Of a DNA stretch of 64,000 bases, positions 23,517 to 35,020 are shown one piece after another. Source of the stretch: Vanessa cardui. Lineage: Eukaryota; Arthropoda; Insecta; Lepidoptera; Nymphalidae. The translations under genes and the position numbers were made by a program. Location: contig NC_061147.1 in NCBI RefSeq assembly GCF_905220365.1, positions 9,610,001 to 9,674,000 on the forward strand, given 5' to 3'. Positions within the stretch are counted from its first letter, which is position 1; every line of letters begins with the position of its first letter. The notes beneath the pieces are model-generated. The model saw only the letters and a list, made by a program, of their open reading frames with translations. It searched no databases and was not told the origin of the DNA.

Positions 23517-23640
23517 GGGTTTGTTCGTTAGAATTCAAACGTGTTTCGTGCAAAGTTTAACAAATTCGGCGCAGTGGTTTAGCAGTGAAAGCGTAACAGA
23601 CATAGAGACACCTACTTTCTTAATTAGAACATTAGTATAG
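23517..23640 (-). mobile_element. Hel-2 5' end fragment
   Basis: gcagtggtttagcagtgaaagcgtaacag and acattagtatagta are the inverse of the usual tatactaatgtt ... acgctttcac opening. No 3' terminus is present. Confidence 0.55.
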
Positions 23641-23989
23641 TATATTAAATGAAAATATCTTTCAGCTAAAACTTATAGGTATCTCTGCTCATTAGAATAA
23701 GATCAATCGATAAAGAATCTGCGAATACCTAAGAAGTTTGGTGATTTTCTTATTTATTTTTAGTATAATAGCAATGAATTTTATTAATTTCGCTAAAGTT
23801 AGGCAGACTTTATAAAAAAAATCTAAAGTTTCATAGACTTTTTACAGAAAAATGACGAACTCAGTCTGGATAATTTTCATCCTTAAAATATTTTTATCTT
23901 AAATAATTATTAGTTAGCATAGGTATTTATTTCATCAGGACTCTTAAGGTTTCATTTATAAAAGTTTCACTTGTGGTAATAATTATATA

Positions 23990-24233
23990 TATATTTTTTG
24001 GAATAGGTTGGCGGACGAGCATATGGGCCACCTGATGGTAAGTGGTCACCATCACCCATAGACAATGACGCTGTAAGAAATATTAACTATTCCTTATATT
24101 TATAACCTTGGGGTAAGATGCTATATCCCTTGTGCTTGTAGTTACACTGGCTCACTCACCCTTCAAACCGAAACACAAAACTGCGTACTGTTGTTAAGCG
24201 GTAGAATATCTGATGAATGAGTGGTACCCAGGC
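23990..24233 (-). mobile_element. Rep-B, far end truncated
   Basis: T-run, ggcggacgagcatatggg and ggtcaccatcacccatagac are near consensus. About 12 bases around 'gccaccaac' are missing, and the copy ends at gagtggtaccca. Confidence 0.8.
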
Positions 24234-24789
24234 AAGCATTAAATATATATATTTAAATTTTCTATTCAGTATTATAAACTATCAATAGGCATAACCTTTT
24301 ATGTCCTTTCAAAATTCACAATCTGCAATATCTAGTACATAATTTAGTGCAGAAGTCTGCGCGTCCGTCTCATAATCCGATGGGAAGGCAAATCCTACAC
24401 GACAGGTAAGAGTTAAGACGCAGGATTTATGTATTTTCCAGGTGCGAGGGTAAAAATGCAGTTTTCAAGCACCAAGTTTTTACTAAGAACTTTACAATAA
24501 GATAGCAGAACTAACCTCGATTTCTTCCTGACTTTAGTCACGACGACCAATGACAAGGAGTAACTTTACCACTCAGTTGTTAAAGAAAACTTTTAGAAAA
24601 AAAACCCAATGACTTTTCTTCAGTCCCATGTAAGCCTTAAGCCCAGAAAATGAGGATCTGTAACTTTATTCAATAGAAAAGTGACGATGTCAAACCCATG
24701 ATTCTACCACATGGAGACCTATGAAAGAAGTGGTTAATATGTCTTACATTTTAAATGTCTATGAGTAGCGATGACGAGATGGTAGAGTA
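24234..24789. other. Stretch without recognised feature
   Basis: I recognise neither a repeat nor a gene. Confidence 0.5.
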
Positions 24790-25005
24790 CATTTATAAAT
24801 AAATAAATATTGGGCAACATCTCATACATTACTCTGATCCAAATAATAGCTATATAAGTAGCTAAAGCACTTGTGGTATGGAAAATCAGAAGTAACGACG
24901 TTACCACAAACACTACAGACCCAAGACAACATAGAAAGCTAATGAACATTTTCTACACCAACTCGGCCGGGAATCCAACCCGGACCTCGGAGTGGCGTAA
25001 CAATG

Positions 25006-25602
25006 ATAAATAAAATTTTAACAAAAAGAAAAACCGACTTCAAACAAAACACTATTTTAAAACAAATGAATATGCACGAAAAAGTAATAAAAATAATTGC
25101 GTATTCAACATATTTTTTAGAGTCTTCCTAAGTTAAATGAAATGAAAAATATTAGACTACTTAAAAGTCGATTAACGATTATATCATGTAGTTATAGTTA
25201 TTGGTATATTTGGAGCCGGTGTCAGCCACGGTGCCCTTGCCCCAACAATCAAAAGAAAGAAGCGATACGAGCCCCTTGATTGATCCAGTATATTATTGTG
25301 TAAAAGGTAATTTGCAAAAAAACATATTTGTTAAAGTATTCTCGTATTGTTTTTTGATAGATATACTGTAGGGTTTTATTGGCTGACACCGACTCCAAAT
25401 ATAACAATAATTATAACTACATGATATAATCGTTAATCGACTTTTAAGTAGTCTAATATTTTTCATTTCATTTAACTTAGGAAGACTCTAAAAAATATGT
25501 TGAATACGCAATTATTTTTATTACTTTTTCGTGCATATTCATTTGTTTTAAAATAGTGTTTTGTTTGAAGTCGGTTTTTCTTTTTGTTAAAATTTTATTT
25601 AT
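25006..25602. repeat. Long inverted repeat (fold-back) of FB copy 2
   Basis: Arms 25006-25228 and 25380-25602, 223 bases each, around a 151-base loop. The loop holds ccaacaatcaaaagaaagaa, which fixes the element's orientation because the arms alone are nearly symmetrical. Confidence 0.92.
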
Positions 25603-25956
25603 TTTTTGATTTTAAGTGAAGCTGATGTTGACTAACTAATTTTTTTTAATATGGATAGATTAAGCGTTCCGTTTATATGAGCCAGAAACAGAAACTACTT
25701 CGAGGACAATTTCAAAGGAAACTTGCGAATAAAGCAAAAATAGACTTTCGAAAATGCGGATTTAATACATCACGCGGCGTGAACTACAAGGATCCCTCGA
25801 AAGAGCTGTAATCGAACTCAGCAAAAAAACTTTGAAAAAGACCAACTATATTTCGTACATCATATGACATCACATCACATACACAAAATTTGATTAAAGA
25901 TAGTAAGAAATTCTGCCCCATATCGCACCCTAACTGCGAGCCGTATAGGAGTTCCA

Positions 25957-26208
25957 TCACTACATAATATAAAACAAAGTCGCTTTCTCTGTCCCTATAT
26001 CTTTAAATCTACGCAACGGATTTTGATGCGGTTTTTTTTAAAAGATAGTGTGATTCAAGGGGAAGGTTTGTGTATATAATACATGAACAATATATTAAAG
26101 AAACACTGATAATTTTAGAAGTTTGCGATGTGATGTCGTATATAAACAAATTCTGTAGTATATTTAGTATCAGTATTGCACCCGTGCGAAGCCAGGGTGG
26201 GTAGCTAG
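25957..26208 (+). mobile_element. Hel-1 Helitron embedded in FB copy 2
   Basis: Begins TCactacataatataaaac after an A and ends gggtagCTAG before a T: exact A/T insertion with correct TC and CTAG ends. 252 bases, non-coding. Confidence 0.88.
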
Positions 26209-26747
26209 TTGATTATAATATTCGACTATGATAATTACATAAACATAACCACATTACGGAAGGTGACTCAAATATCCAAATAACCTATAAATAAAAGATT
26301 CGACCGAGTATCGCTAACGTGCTCCTCAGAATTGTTCCGTTCCCTTCCGTTCCGTCACTTTGTCATGGATCCTGTGCTCAAAACCTTACCAAACTTTCAC
26401 CAAATTACCCTTGAAGTATATATTTTATAATAAAAAAAGAATTATCAAAATTGTTTAACGTGATTTTCAGTTATTCACCTATTTGTCGCGCATATACATA
26501 ACGCAAATTTAAGACTTATGTCGTTTTCACATGGATACCATCATCGGAAAAAAAAATAAAAAAAATGGGACCCCACGGGAAGCACTACCTTTCAAACAAA
26601 AAAAATTATCAAAATCGGTCCACCCAGTGAAAAGTTATGAGGTAACAAACATAAAAAAAAAAAAAAAAATACAGACGAATTGATACCCTCCTCCTTTTGG
26701 AAGTCGGTTGAAAACCGGCCGACTAGCTATTCGACCACGGAGGTCGT

Positions 26748-28110
26748 CAATGTTGTCGCCATTCAAAAGTTGACAACATCTACTTTATTTATGAGACATT
26801 CTACATCTTTTATAAATAAAAATCTCTTATAAAGACCACAATTTCAAAACCCAATTTGCTTAACTGTCGGGCCGTTCAATTATAATACAATATGTACACC
26901 AAAATGAAGCAAAAATTTTAATCAATATAAAGGAAATTCTTTCTTCTAAAGGCCACAAGACGGAATTTAATTTATCCTTTGACCGTCTGATCGATCCTGA
27001 AAAGACAATAAACATTGAAAGTTAAAGGAAACCGTTCGAACGTTGAGTTTAAATTAAAGGTGCTAAAAATTTCTTTGAGATCGAGGCGTGAACATCTACA
27101 AGTAGATAGTGTTCTGTGAGGTACGAGATCACAAAATTGATTTTTTGGAGAGTCGTATATCCCGACGTTCTGGGATAAACTTCCAAATCAGACCAATAAC
27201 AAATATGATGGATTGTGATCTAAGTAAGGTACAAGATTACAAAATTAGATATCTGAGAGTATGTACTTCTGTTCTTCGAAAAACATATAAATCTATACGT
27301 ATTGGTGGATGGTACTTTAATTTCTAAAAATAGCGTCAGTTTTGCCGTCCTATCTAATTATAATGCTAGAATGGGAGTGTTTTGTGCATATTTTTGCATT
27401 AACATGCGTAGTTGGCTATTCTTAATTTAGTTTCAAATGAGCATGATGATAAAATTTGGTATTTTAGTAAATTGACATTTTGTGAATGCTATACTGGGGT
27501 GAGGTGTCTTGTTCTCTTAGTACTAACCACTGGACCACGTATGACATATTTTTATCGAATCCGAAATTTGTATAGGTTTCATAGCTGAGCTTGAAATGAT
27601 TTATAATCACACATTAACCATTTGAAAATTCAGTAGTATGGGCATTTAAGCTATTGGTAACGGTCTGAAGATGAATGAATGTTTTATAGTTTATTAAAAC
27701 AAAAAATAATTAAATTCATGCTAATGTTAATAAAATAATTTATATTTTATCTTAAACAAAAAAATGTTATTGGCACTTACTTAAAAAAAAACAATTCAAA
27801 AATAGAATTACCTTAAAAAATCTTGTCAAAGATGATAAATTGTAATTTTCATTATAAATTGACGATCGCAAAGTTTTTTTTATTTAACGTTAAGCCATCC
27901 CTGCTGACACTCAATTACGTACATCACGCTAAGCTATGTTAAGTAAAGACTTAATAGGAAATAATTTTACGAAGGTTTCATTAAAGGGGAGTGAACGTGA
28001 ACCTTATATCTCACGAATCATATGTCAGATTAGGCAAACACATATATCCGGTTCTGCAACTTTGAAATAATATCTATTATGATATATGATATAATGAAAT
28101 AATATATATT
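26748..28110. other. Mostly unassigned
   Basis: Holds an imperfect duplication (27119-27330) but no recognised family or gene. Confidence 0.45.
27119..27330. repeat. Imperfect tandem dimer, period about 108 bp
   Basis: ggtacgagatcacaaaatt at 27120 and ggtacaagattacaaaatt at 27228 begin two similar segments (gagagt, then t-rich tac-ttctg). A 72-codon open frame crosses both, giving VRDHKI / VQDYKI, but it is not recognised. Confidence 0.55.
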
Positions 28111-28400
28111 TACTTGGTGGTAGGGCTTTGTACAAGCCCGTCTGGGTAGGTACCACCTACTCATCAGTTATTCTACCGCCAAATAACAGTACTCAGTATT
28201 GTTGTGTTCCGGTTTGAAGGGTGAGTGAGCCAGTGCAACTACAGGCACAAGGGACATAAAATCTTAGTTCCCATGTTTGGTGGCACATTGACAATGTAAG
28301 GAATAGTTAATATTTCTTACAGCGTCATGTCCATGGGTGGTGGTGACCACTAACCATCAGGTGGCCCATATGCTCGTCCGCCAACCTATACCAAAAAAAA
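28111..28400 (+). mobile_element. Rep-B, near full length
   Basis: Runs in the sense orientation from acttggtggtagggctttg to gctcgtccgccaacctatac and an A-run. Together with the 14.8-kb copy it defines both ends. Confidence 0.88.
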
Positions 28401-28489
28401 AATAGATATTCTTTAGTAAACTGATTATTAATTTATAAATACAACTAAAATAATAGTAATTTTATGTGTGTATGATAATCAGGTTATGG

Positions 28490-28690
28490 GTAGTTAAGGC
28501 GTGAAAGCGTCTAGGTAGTAGTCACTAACTCATATTCTCCTGGTAAACTGCAATACTTAGTGCTATTATATATCCGTTTGAAGGGTGATGTGACAGGAAC
28601 AAGGACGTAATATTTGGTTCCCAAGTTTATAAGGTATGGTTAATATTTCTTACAATACCAGGGTACAAGGGGAGTGGCCACTTGTGGCCA
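28490..28690 (+). mobile_element. Rep-B, very old copy
   Basis: Weak but ordered matches: ccgtttgaagggtgatgtgac, ggttcccaagttta and ggtatggttaatatttctta. Start and end are lost. Confidence 0.5.
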
Positions 28691-28739
28691 CAGTGAACTT
28701 ACCACCAAGAAACCCATCAGATATCGTATATATTCATAT

Positions 28740-28925
28740 AAAATTCTTACAATTAAATTAATACTTTTAAATTATTCAACTACACTTTCACAAGCATTCT
28801 TGAATCGTTATTTTACAAACTATAATAAGTGGAGATATCACCGGTTTGGAACCGGAAAGAAACTCAGTTGTTTCTCTTTTTCAACATTTAAAATATAACT
28901 CTACAATAATCAGCTTCGCTTTTTT
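28740..28925 (-). mobile_element. LINE-C, diverged
   Basis: caagcattcttgaatcgt, taagtggagatatcaccggttt, gaaactcag and tctttttcaacatttaaaa mark the family. The tail is degraded. Confidence 0.65.
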
Positions 28926-29466
28926 TATAACCTATATATCTTGTATTGAATAATTTTCTTTTCTACGATGTTTTTATGTATGTATGAATTGTATTACTTA
29001 ATTAACGTAAACTTCTATACGTGAATATAGGATTTAATTTATATAGTATTCCATTAGTTAATATTACTGTTTTAGAGTCACGAATGATGATCACAATTTA
29101 ATAATACATTAATCCATCTCCTCTTTGATATACGACGTGATACACAAGAACTTATCACACCTAATATTAAAGCAAAAGTAACAAGCTCCGTTGAACGCTC
29201 TAAGAACTTCAAAGTTACGTGGCGACGCCGTGACGAAGCCTGGAGCTTCCTTGATATTGATTTTTCTTCATAACTTTCCTCACTATAATCCTTATGATAG
29301 AAGTGTATTAGTTTACGTGGTAAATGTTCCTCAAATATAATGTTATAAAACTACATATAAGTACTTTGATATACAATTGACACAGACTCAAAGATGAGTA
29401 CATGAGTACAAAAAATTTACGATTGTGTTATCACCAGTCTCGTCTCACTTCATACTTCACTTCCTC
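28926..29466. other. Stretch without recognised feature
   Basis: The piece at 29160-29270 is GC-richer (ggcgacgccgtgacgaagcc) but has no identifiable gene. Confidence 0.45.
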
Positions 29467-29536
29467 GTAAAATGACGATCCAAAATTGCTTGTAAAAGCC
29501 TACATGAATAAAGTTTATTTTGATTTTGATTTTGAT
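29467..29536 (+). mobile_element. LINE-C tail
   Basis: aaaatgacgatccaaaatt, gcttgtaaaagcctaca and gaataaagtttattttgat followed by a repeated tttga tail: an extreme 5' truncation of about 70 bases. Confidence 0.8.
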
Positions 29537-30619
29537 CGTCGAAGGCTATCTTCTAATCTACACTTGTGATATAAATGCAAAAGTAACTCTGTCTGACTGT
29601 CTGACGTTAAATTAGGTACAAAGTAAGCATGAATAGGAGACAGATGTCATGGAAAGCGATCCTGTGGCTTTTTAGAGGGCATTTCAGTGTACCAGGACAC
29701 ACTAGACATCCTGGGCAACGGCAAGTCCCCCCCACTTCATGTGGAGTAAATGTAATTAATTTCAAGTTATTCCCATATTAAAAAAATACTCTTTAGTTGT
29801 GACGCAGATGTCTTTTATTTTTATCCTCCTCTATTATTAGTCATTCGTTCACATCCATCCATGTTTTCTTAGGTCGTCCTTTATCCCCCGCCCCTACCAT
29901 CCTCGTACAGATAAAAGATATAATGAATATTATTGCTATTACCAATCAAAACACATGAAATTGTGTTTTAATTCAAGGAAGTACATACACTTTTGAGTAG
30001 TTATGTAACAGTTTTAAATTTCGCCTAAGCTGAAAATAACTCTAGTATATTTTTTTAAATATGATTTCCGTGTCCCAGTGAAGATGTATTGACTTTGCGA
30101 AGTCGAAAACTAGGTGTTATCAGTTTAGCCTTGTGAGTCGTATTTATACAAAGAATGCCATTTTTTCTTTCATATATAACATAGTATTGATGTTAGTATA
30201 TAATGATGATACTGTTGGTAATCGAACAAAGTCAAGAGCTCCAAGATTATAAATAGCTACAAACAAAACACCATTCAAAATTTAGGTAGAAATCCCACAC
30301 AATGGAAATGAAGATACTGACATTGCGACATCATTTGACGCATTTCGTCCGCCGTAACGGATACCAATAATCGATCGAGAGCACTTTACACCAAACGTAG
30401 GATATTTGACGTCGAATTATTGCAGATGACAATGGAAAATGAGTGAAATATCATTCAAAGGTGACGTGTATTTGAAAATCGCTTTGATTTAAATATCGAA
30501 TAAACAATCGAATTATCGAAAAATACATTCAATTTTAAAATGTTATGAAACCAGTAAAAACCCAACTGTGTTACTAAGCCTTTGCATTTTTGCGGTTAAC
30601 ATTTGGAGCATAATTGAAA
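29537..30619. other. Mostly unassigned; Hel-2 scrap and LINE scrap
   Basis: gatataaatgcaaaagtaactctgtctg (29571-29598) resembles the Hel-2 opening. A LINE relic lies at 29821-29900. The rest is unrecognised. Confidence 0.4.
29821..29900 (-). pseudogene. Short LINE C-terminal scrap (GRPKKTWMD)
   Basis: The minus strand reads RMVGAGDKGRPKKTWMDVNE then stop. The GRPKK-W-D motif is typical of the C-terminal tail of one insect LINE lineage, probably RTE-like and related to the relic at 47.76 kb. About 20 codons only, so assignment is tentative. Confidence 0.5.
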
Positions 30620-30930
30620 CAGCAAAACAGCAGCCTGTAAATTTCCTACTGCTGGGCTAAGGCCTCCTCTCCCGTTTGAGGACAAGGTTTGGAACATATT
30701 CAACTCACTCACTTTACACTCTGTTCCAATACGTGCAGGAATACACATGTGGCAAAATTTCGATGAAATTAGATACATGCAGGTTTCCTCACATGTTTTC
30801 CATCACCGCCGAGCACGAGATGAATTATAAACATAAATGAAGCAAATGAATATGCATTGGTGCTTGCCTGAGTTGAACCCGCAATCATCGGTTAAGATGC
30901 ACAAGTTGTAACCAATGGGCCATTTCGGCA
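30620..30930 (-). mobile_element. tSINE-1, full span
   Basis: From cagcagcctgtaaatttcc to the head gggccatttcggc. A 12-base disruption (caactcactcactttacac) replaces the usual ccaccacgc. The tgtattcc variant places it near the TTG subtype. Confidence 0.83.
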
Positions 30931-31412
30931 TAATTGCATCGTTCTAACTTATTTACTTGCAAATGTATAATTTTTCAATCATAGCCATCAATCGATTTCA
31001 ATCTTTTCACAGCCTGAGCTTAAGTTTTAGTTTCCCCGTTGGGAAATGTCTCGTCTCAAATAATAGGGAAGGATAAACTGCCGCTTCAGTGTTCCATAGT
31101 CCACGAATCAACAGCTACTTCTTTCCAAATAAGTATTTCCATAAAAAATGTGCGCAAAGTTTTCTCGCAAATGTTTTATGTATTAACTCGCGATGTAAGT
31201 TACGTTGACTTTTTTATTTCGCTAGAACGGAGTTGTGATTTAACGAACGCGAAGTTCTTCATGCCCTGACCGCACTTTTGTACTCATGGTAATATATTAT
31301 GCGCAGTTTCATCAACTTGCTGGTATGATTAGTTTTGACAAGAGTTCGTTCAGTAATAAATTCGTTAAATGTATTTTAGAATAATTTAGAAAAAGATATA
31401 TAGAAATCATTT
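30931..31412. other. Stretch without recognised feature
   Basis: The plus frame at 31039-31269 (76 codons) has no recognisable domain and no supporting context. Confidence 0.4.
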
Positions 31413-31648
31413 TTTATGGCAACGATCGGTCGATTGTGCCACCCGATGATAAGTCACATCTGCCCATAGAAATTTTAAAATTAGGGATTGAAATATTATA
31501 TCATTTGTGCCTGTAGTTAAAATGGCTCGCTCACCGTTTGAACTGGAACAATTATACTAAGTAATACTGCTAGAACATATGATAAGCGAGTGGAACCTAT
31601 CCAAACTAAAGACTGGCACAAAGTCCTACCAAGTAGGTAATCTCCTTG
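31413..31648 (-). mobile_element. Rep-B, old copy
   Basis: T-run, gccacccgatgataagtca, tttgtgcctgtagtta and ggcacaaagtcctacc remain in order; identity is low. Confidence 0.62.
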
Positions 31649-32660
31649 TTTTGGACATTATTTTTCCAACTGTTATTCTTCAAATTGTTGATTTATTGAT
31701 AACACGATCATCTATAATTACAAAATGAAATTAAGAACACAGGAGAATAGTGGTATTTGCCGTTCATTCGTTCGCTGTAACTTTATCCAAGTCAAACGTA
31801 GAAGAATTGTCAAAATCATAAAACGAATCAGCAATAGAGCAACGGACGGAAATATATTGTGTATGTAGAAATACTTAAGTCGAATTCACTTGCATTGAAA
31901 ATATTAGTATTGGCAGTGTCGATATTTGTTTAAGTGGAAGTTTTAACTTGGCACTGAAGTATGTGAAGTTTGTGGGTCAGGTTAGAGGATCAGATCACAA
32001 TTCGTGTCAATACTATTAGTCTGGAAATTTTTGCTTTTAGAAATAAGAAATGGCTTCGTGAAATTAAAATTATCAACAACAGGAGTCCATTAAATATATA
32101 TACGTGACTTTATTCCGAACGCATTGATGGTAAAGAAGAATGAACACTTCATTTTAAAGCTATGTATAATAGCGAGTCAAAATCCCAACAATATCATTGA
32201 CCTATCACTTATTGAGGAGAAAAAGGGGATATATTAGATGTTCCTTTTTGTACAAACACTGTGCATATAAAATTGCAAGATGAACTACTTCTTAAGGTGT
32301 TAATGCATAACAAAAAACCAAACTCACTTTCACATATACCTAATATTAATTAGGATTTGATATTTGGTGCTGAATATAATACGTACTTGTATTAAAAAGA
32401 ACATTCATTTGCATAAGAATTATTCTCATTGTATACTTATTTTCACGTATGTGATTGCACTTGTCTCTCTTAATTTATTTGTCTGAAATCTTATTTCTTT
32501 TTTGAGCGTGTAAGATTTATCTTCAAGGCATAAGCATTGCTTTTACGGTTTGTTCTTTTTTATTATTACGTTTTCGTTTCCATATTCTTACTTTAAGATC
32601 CATTTTTTTTCAAACCAAATAATTAACTTCATACAGAATATTATACATACATAGATATTT
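31649..32660. other. Stretch without recognised feature
   Basis: No supported feature; AT-rich. Confidence 0.5.
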
Positions 32661-32911
32661 TTTTTTATGGTATAGATGGGCGGACGAGCATATAGGCCAC
32701 CTGTAAGAAATATTAACTATTCCTTACATCGTCAATGTGCCACCAACCTTGAGAACTAAGATGTTATGTCCCTTGTGCCTGTCGTTGCACTGGCTCACTC
32801 ACCCTTCAAACCGGAATACAACAATACCAAGCACTGTTATTTGGCGGTAGAATAACTGATGAGTGGGTGGTACCTACCCAGACGGGCTTGCACAAAGCCC
32901 TACCACCTAGA
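32661..32911 (-). mobile_element. Rep-B with internal deletion near tail
   Basis: After gagcatataggccacctg the sequence jumps to taagaaatattaactatt, losing about 40 bases. The remainder to acaaagccctaccacc is near consensus, suggesting a fairly recent insertion. Confidence 0.85.
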
Positions 32912-34814
32912 AGATATATATAGTTAGTAAATAATAGAAGCAATAAAACTACGAATGTAATAAACAGCACTGGAGCACTGTAGACCGTTTTATAACACTT
33001 CCAAACTTAAAGTTTTACTGTCTTCAAAAACTATCCGAACTCCCGCGAGATAGAATTCGATTCGATTGAAAACTATTTGCTATTTATAACGATACCAATA
33101 CAAATATTTAATGTAGAAGACTTGTTTGCAAACACTAATTGGAATCACAACTGTTTAAACTTGCTACATCCTGTTTTTAAGTGGATTCCGTCCAATTTAG
33201 CTGGATTTATATTCGTTCATAAACGTTTTTGATTGAAAAAATATTGTTTTTTCGATTGTATACCGAATATAGTAATCCAGTAAAACGATTATTTATTATT
33301 ACGTTAACATTGAAAGCTATTTATTCGCAACTATGTTTGCCTCGTCTAGTTTATATACATTAGACGAGTATTCATTATTATCAATAAAAATCTTTATATC
33401 ATGTATTTGTAAAGGTTTTTAAAAACATAGAAAAAACAATCGAAGATCTATTTTAGGCCTAAAACATTCATGTCCCTGATGTTTGTTTACGATTTGCCTT
33501 GCGCTCGGCTTTCATGGATTAGATCGTGACGAAACTTAACTCTTCATTTATATTATATGTGTATCTACAAACTCTGAGTAGAGTAAGACCTGTTATTAAA
33601 GAGAGGAGGCTGTAGTCTGATTTTTTTTTACTATGTGTGCCAAAGACTTGGTGAGCGTTTAAATTTTTTTTTTTTTTATTGTTGCAGCTTAAGTTATCCA
33701 CAAATGGACCACTTGGGTAGAACTACATATACACGTATGTATAATACGAAGACTTATGTTAAATCTATATTCTTAATACTGCAAATTTCAGTTTGATATT
33801 ACGCATTCATCAAGAAATTATAATTGGTAATAATATCAAGTGTGGGTGAATTTAAGTCGTACAAATTCGTAAGGGGCCGAATTTCATATAAAAAACATGA
33901 GAGTTTCTACGTAAAAAAATATTATAGACATATTGTTGATATATAAGAGACGAAAGTTTATTTATAAATAATGTAACGTATATTGTTCGTGTGTTATTAT
34001 TTATAAACGTTTACCGAGTAATTGTCTCAAAAAAGAAATCAAATTACTAGAAAATAAATACGAACATACCACAGAATATTTTTCATCGGAATATTTTAAG
34101 GACGTGGAAACACGAGGAGTATTAATCTCATTACAGCAGCCATAAAACATCGTTAAGGAGATCAGGTACTTTAGCGAAAAACAGATACGAGAATGAACGG
34201 AAAATGAAATCCAACAAATAATTAATTAGTGTAGGTTTTTATCGTATTTGTGGAACGATCTGGTGAGGAGAAATAATTATAATTTTCAATTCTTGTTTTG
34301 ACGATTTGTATTGACGAGTTCCCTTTACCTTGTTAGGTTAAGGTTCAAAATTTTAAGGTTCAGGATTCGAATCTCAGGTCATACAATTAGAAGGTTTTGT
34401 AGTTCTTAGCAGCAATCCTCGTGCTTTGGAAAGTTCGTGAAGTCTTGCTTGAGAAAGGCTGGCTGTCCAACTCAATCTGATCTGCACAGTTACGTAGACG
34501 TAAACAGTTACGAAAGATCTGCCCAAAACGACCACGTGAATTTTGGATATATTTGATGACAACCTTAACTTACAAACTTCGATTGATTGAAGATATACCT
34601 TAATAGGTTATTATAAAGATGTTAGTTTTTTTTGGTAGGTTAAAGCTCCGGCTACAATTATATTACTTGGAATAAACACAATTTGCACGCATCCATCTGT
34701 TTAATTTATTTAGAGATAACAATATAATGTGCGTAAGACAATAACTCAATTTTAGATTAGTATCACCATCATACTGTAGTAGACTTCTGTAAATAATCCT
34801 CAGTCGTTTTAATA
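32912..34814. other. Long stretch without recognised feature
   Basis: Only a small hairpin (ctcgtcta / tagacgag, 33341-33368) and T- or A-rich runs are notable. A B-box-like ggattcgaatctc near 34363 has no matching A box. No gene. Confidence 0.45.
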
Positions 34815-35020
34815 TTTCCTCTCCTATTGAGAAAAAGTTTTGGGACCTATTCCACCTTTACTTACAGTGAGGCAAATATGCAAATCACTGAATACCATCT
34901 GGTAATGCAAGTTACCCACCACATGGTCCTTGACTAAGCACGAGATAAAACATGAAAAAAAAAACCATCAAAATTTGAACCTTCATCTTCGGTCAAGATT
35001 CATAACCACACGATAAGAAC
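34815..35020 (-). mobile_element. tSINE-1, strongly diverged
   Basis: gggacctattccacc, caaatcactgaatacc, aagcacgagataaaa and atcttcggtcaagatt parallel the family in order; no tail remains. Confidence 0.5.

Larger units (their letters stand above)
25006..26710 (+). mobile_element. FB composite element, copy 2 (best bounded)
   Basis: Both ends are fixed by the interrupted tSINE-2: the element begins ataaataaaattttaac and ends gaagtcggttg, about 1.7 kb. Component order equals copy 1. No open frame of note survives and none is shared with copy 1. I see no target-site duplication and no terminal inverted repeats at the exact ends, although aaccgacttc sits about 27 bases inside the left end. Superfamily unknown. 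Confidence 0.8.
24790..26747 (-). mobile_element. tSINE-2 split by FB copy 2
   Basis: The tail, body and inner head (24790-25005, ending gagtggcgtaacaatg) and the outer head (26711-26747, aaaaccgg ... cgaccacggaggtcgtc) join into one tSINE-2. The left piece retains a B box with changes (ggaatccaacccgg). It was present before FB inserted. Confidence 0.78.

Noticed and set aside
34340..34400. B-box-like sequence ggattcgaatctc as a tRNA or SINE
   Set aside because: No A box at the right distance and no body or tail.
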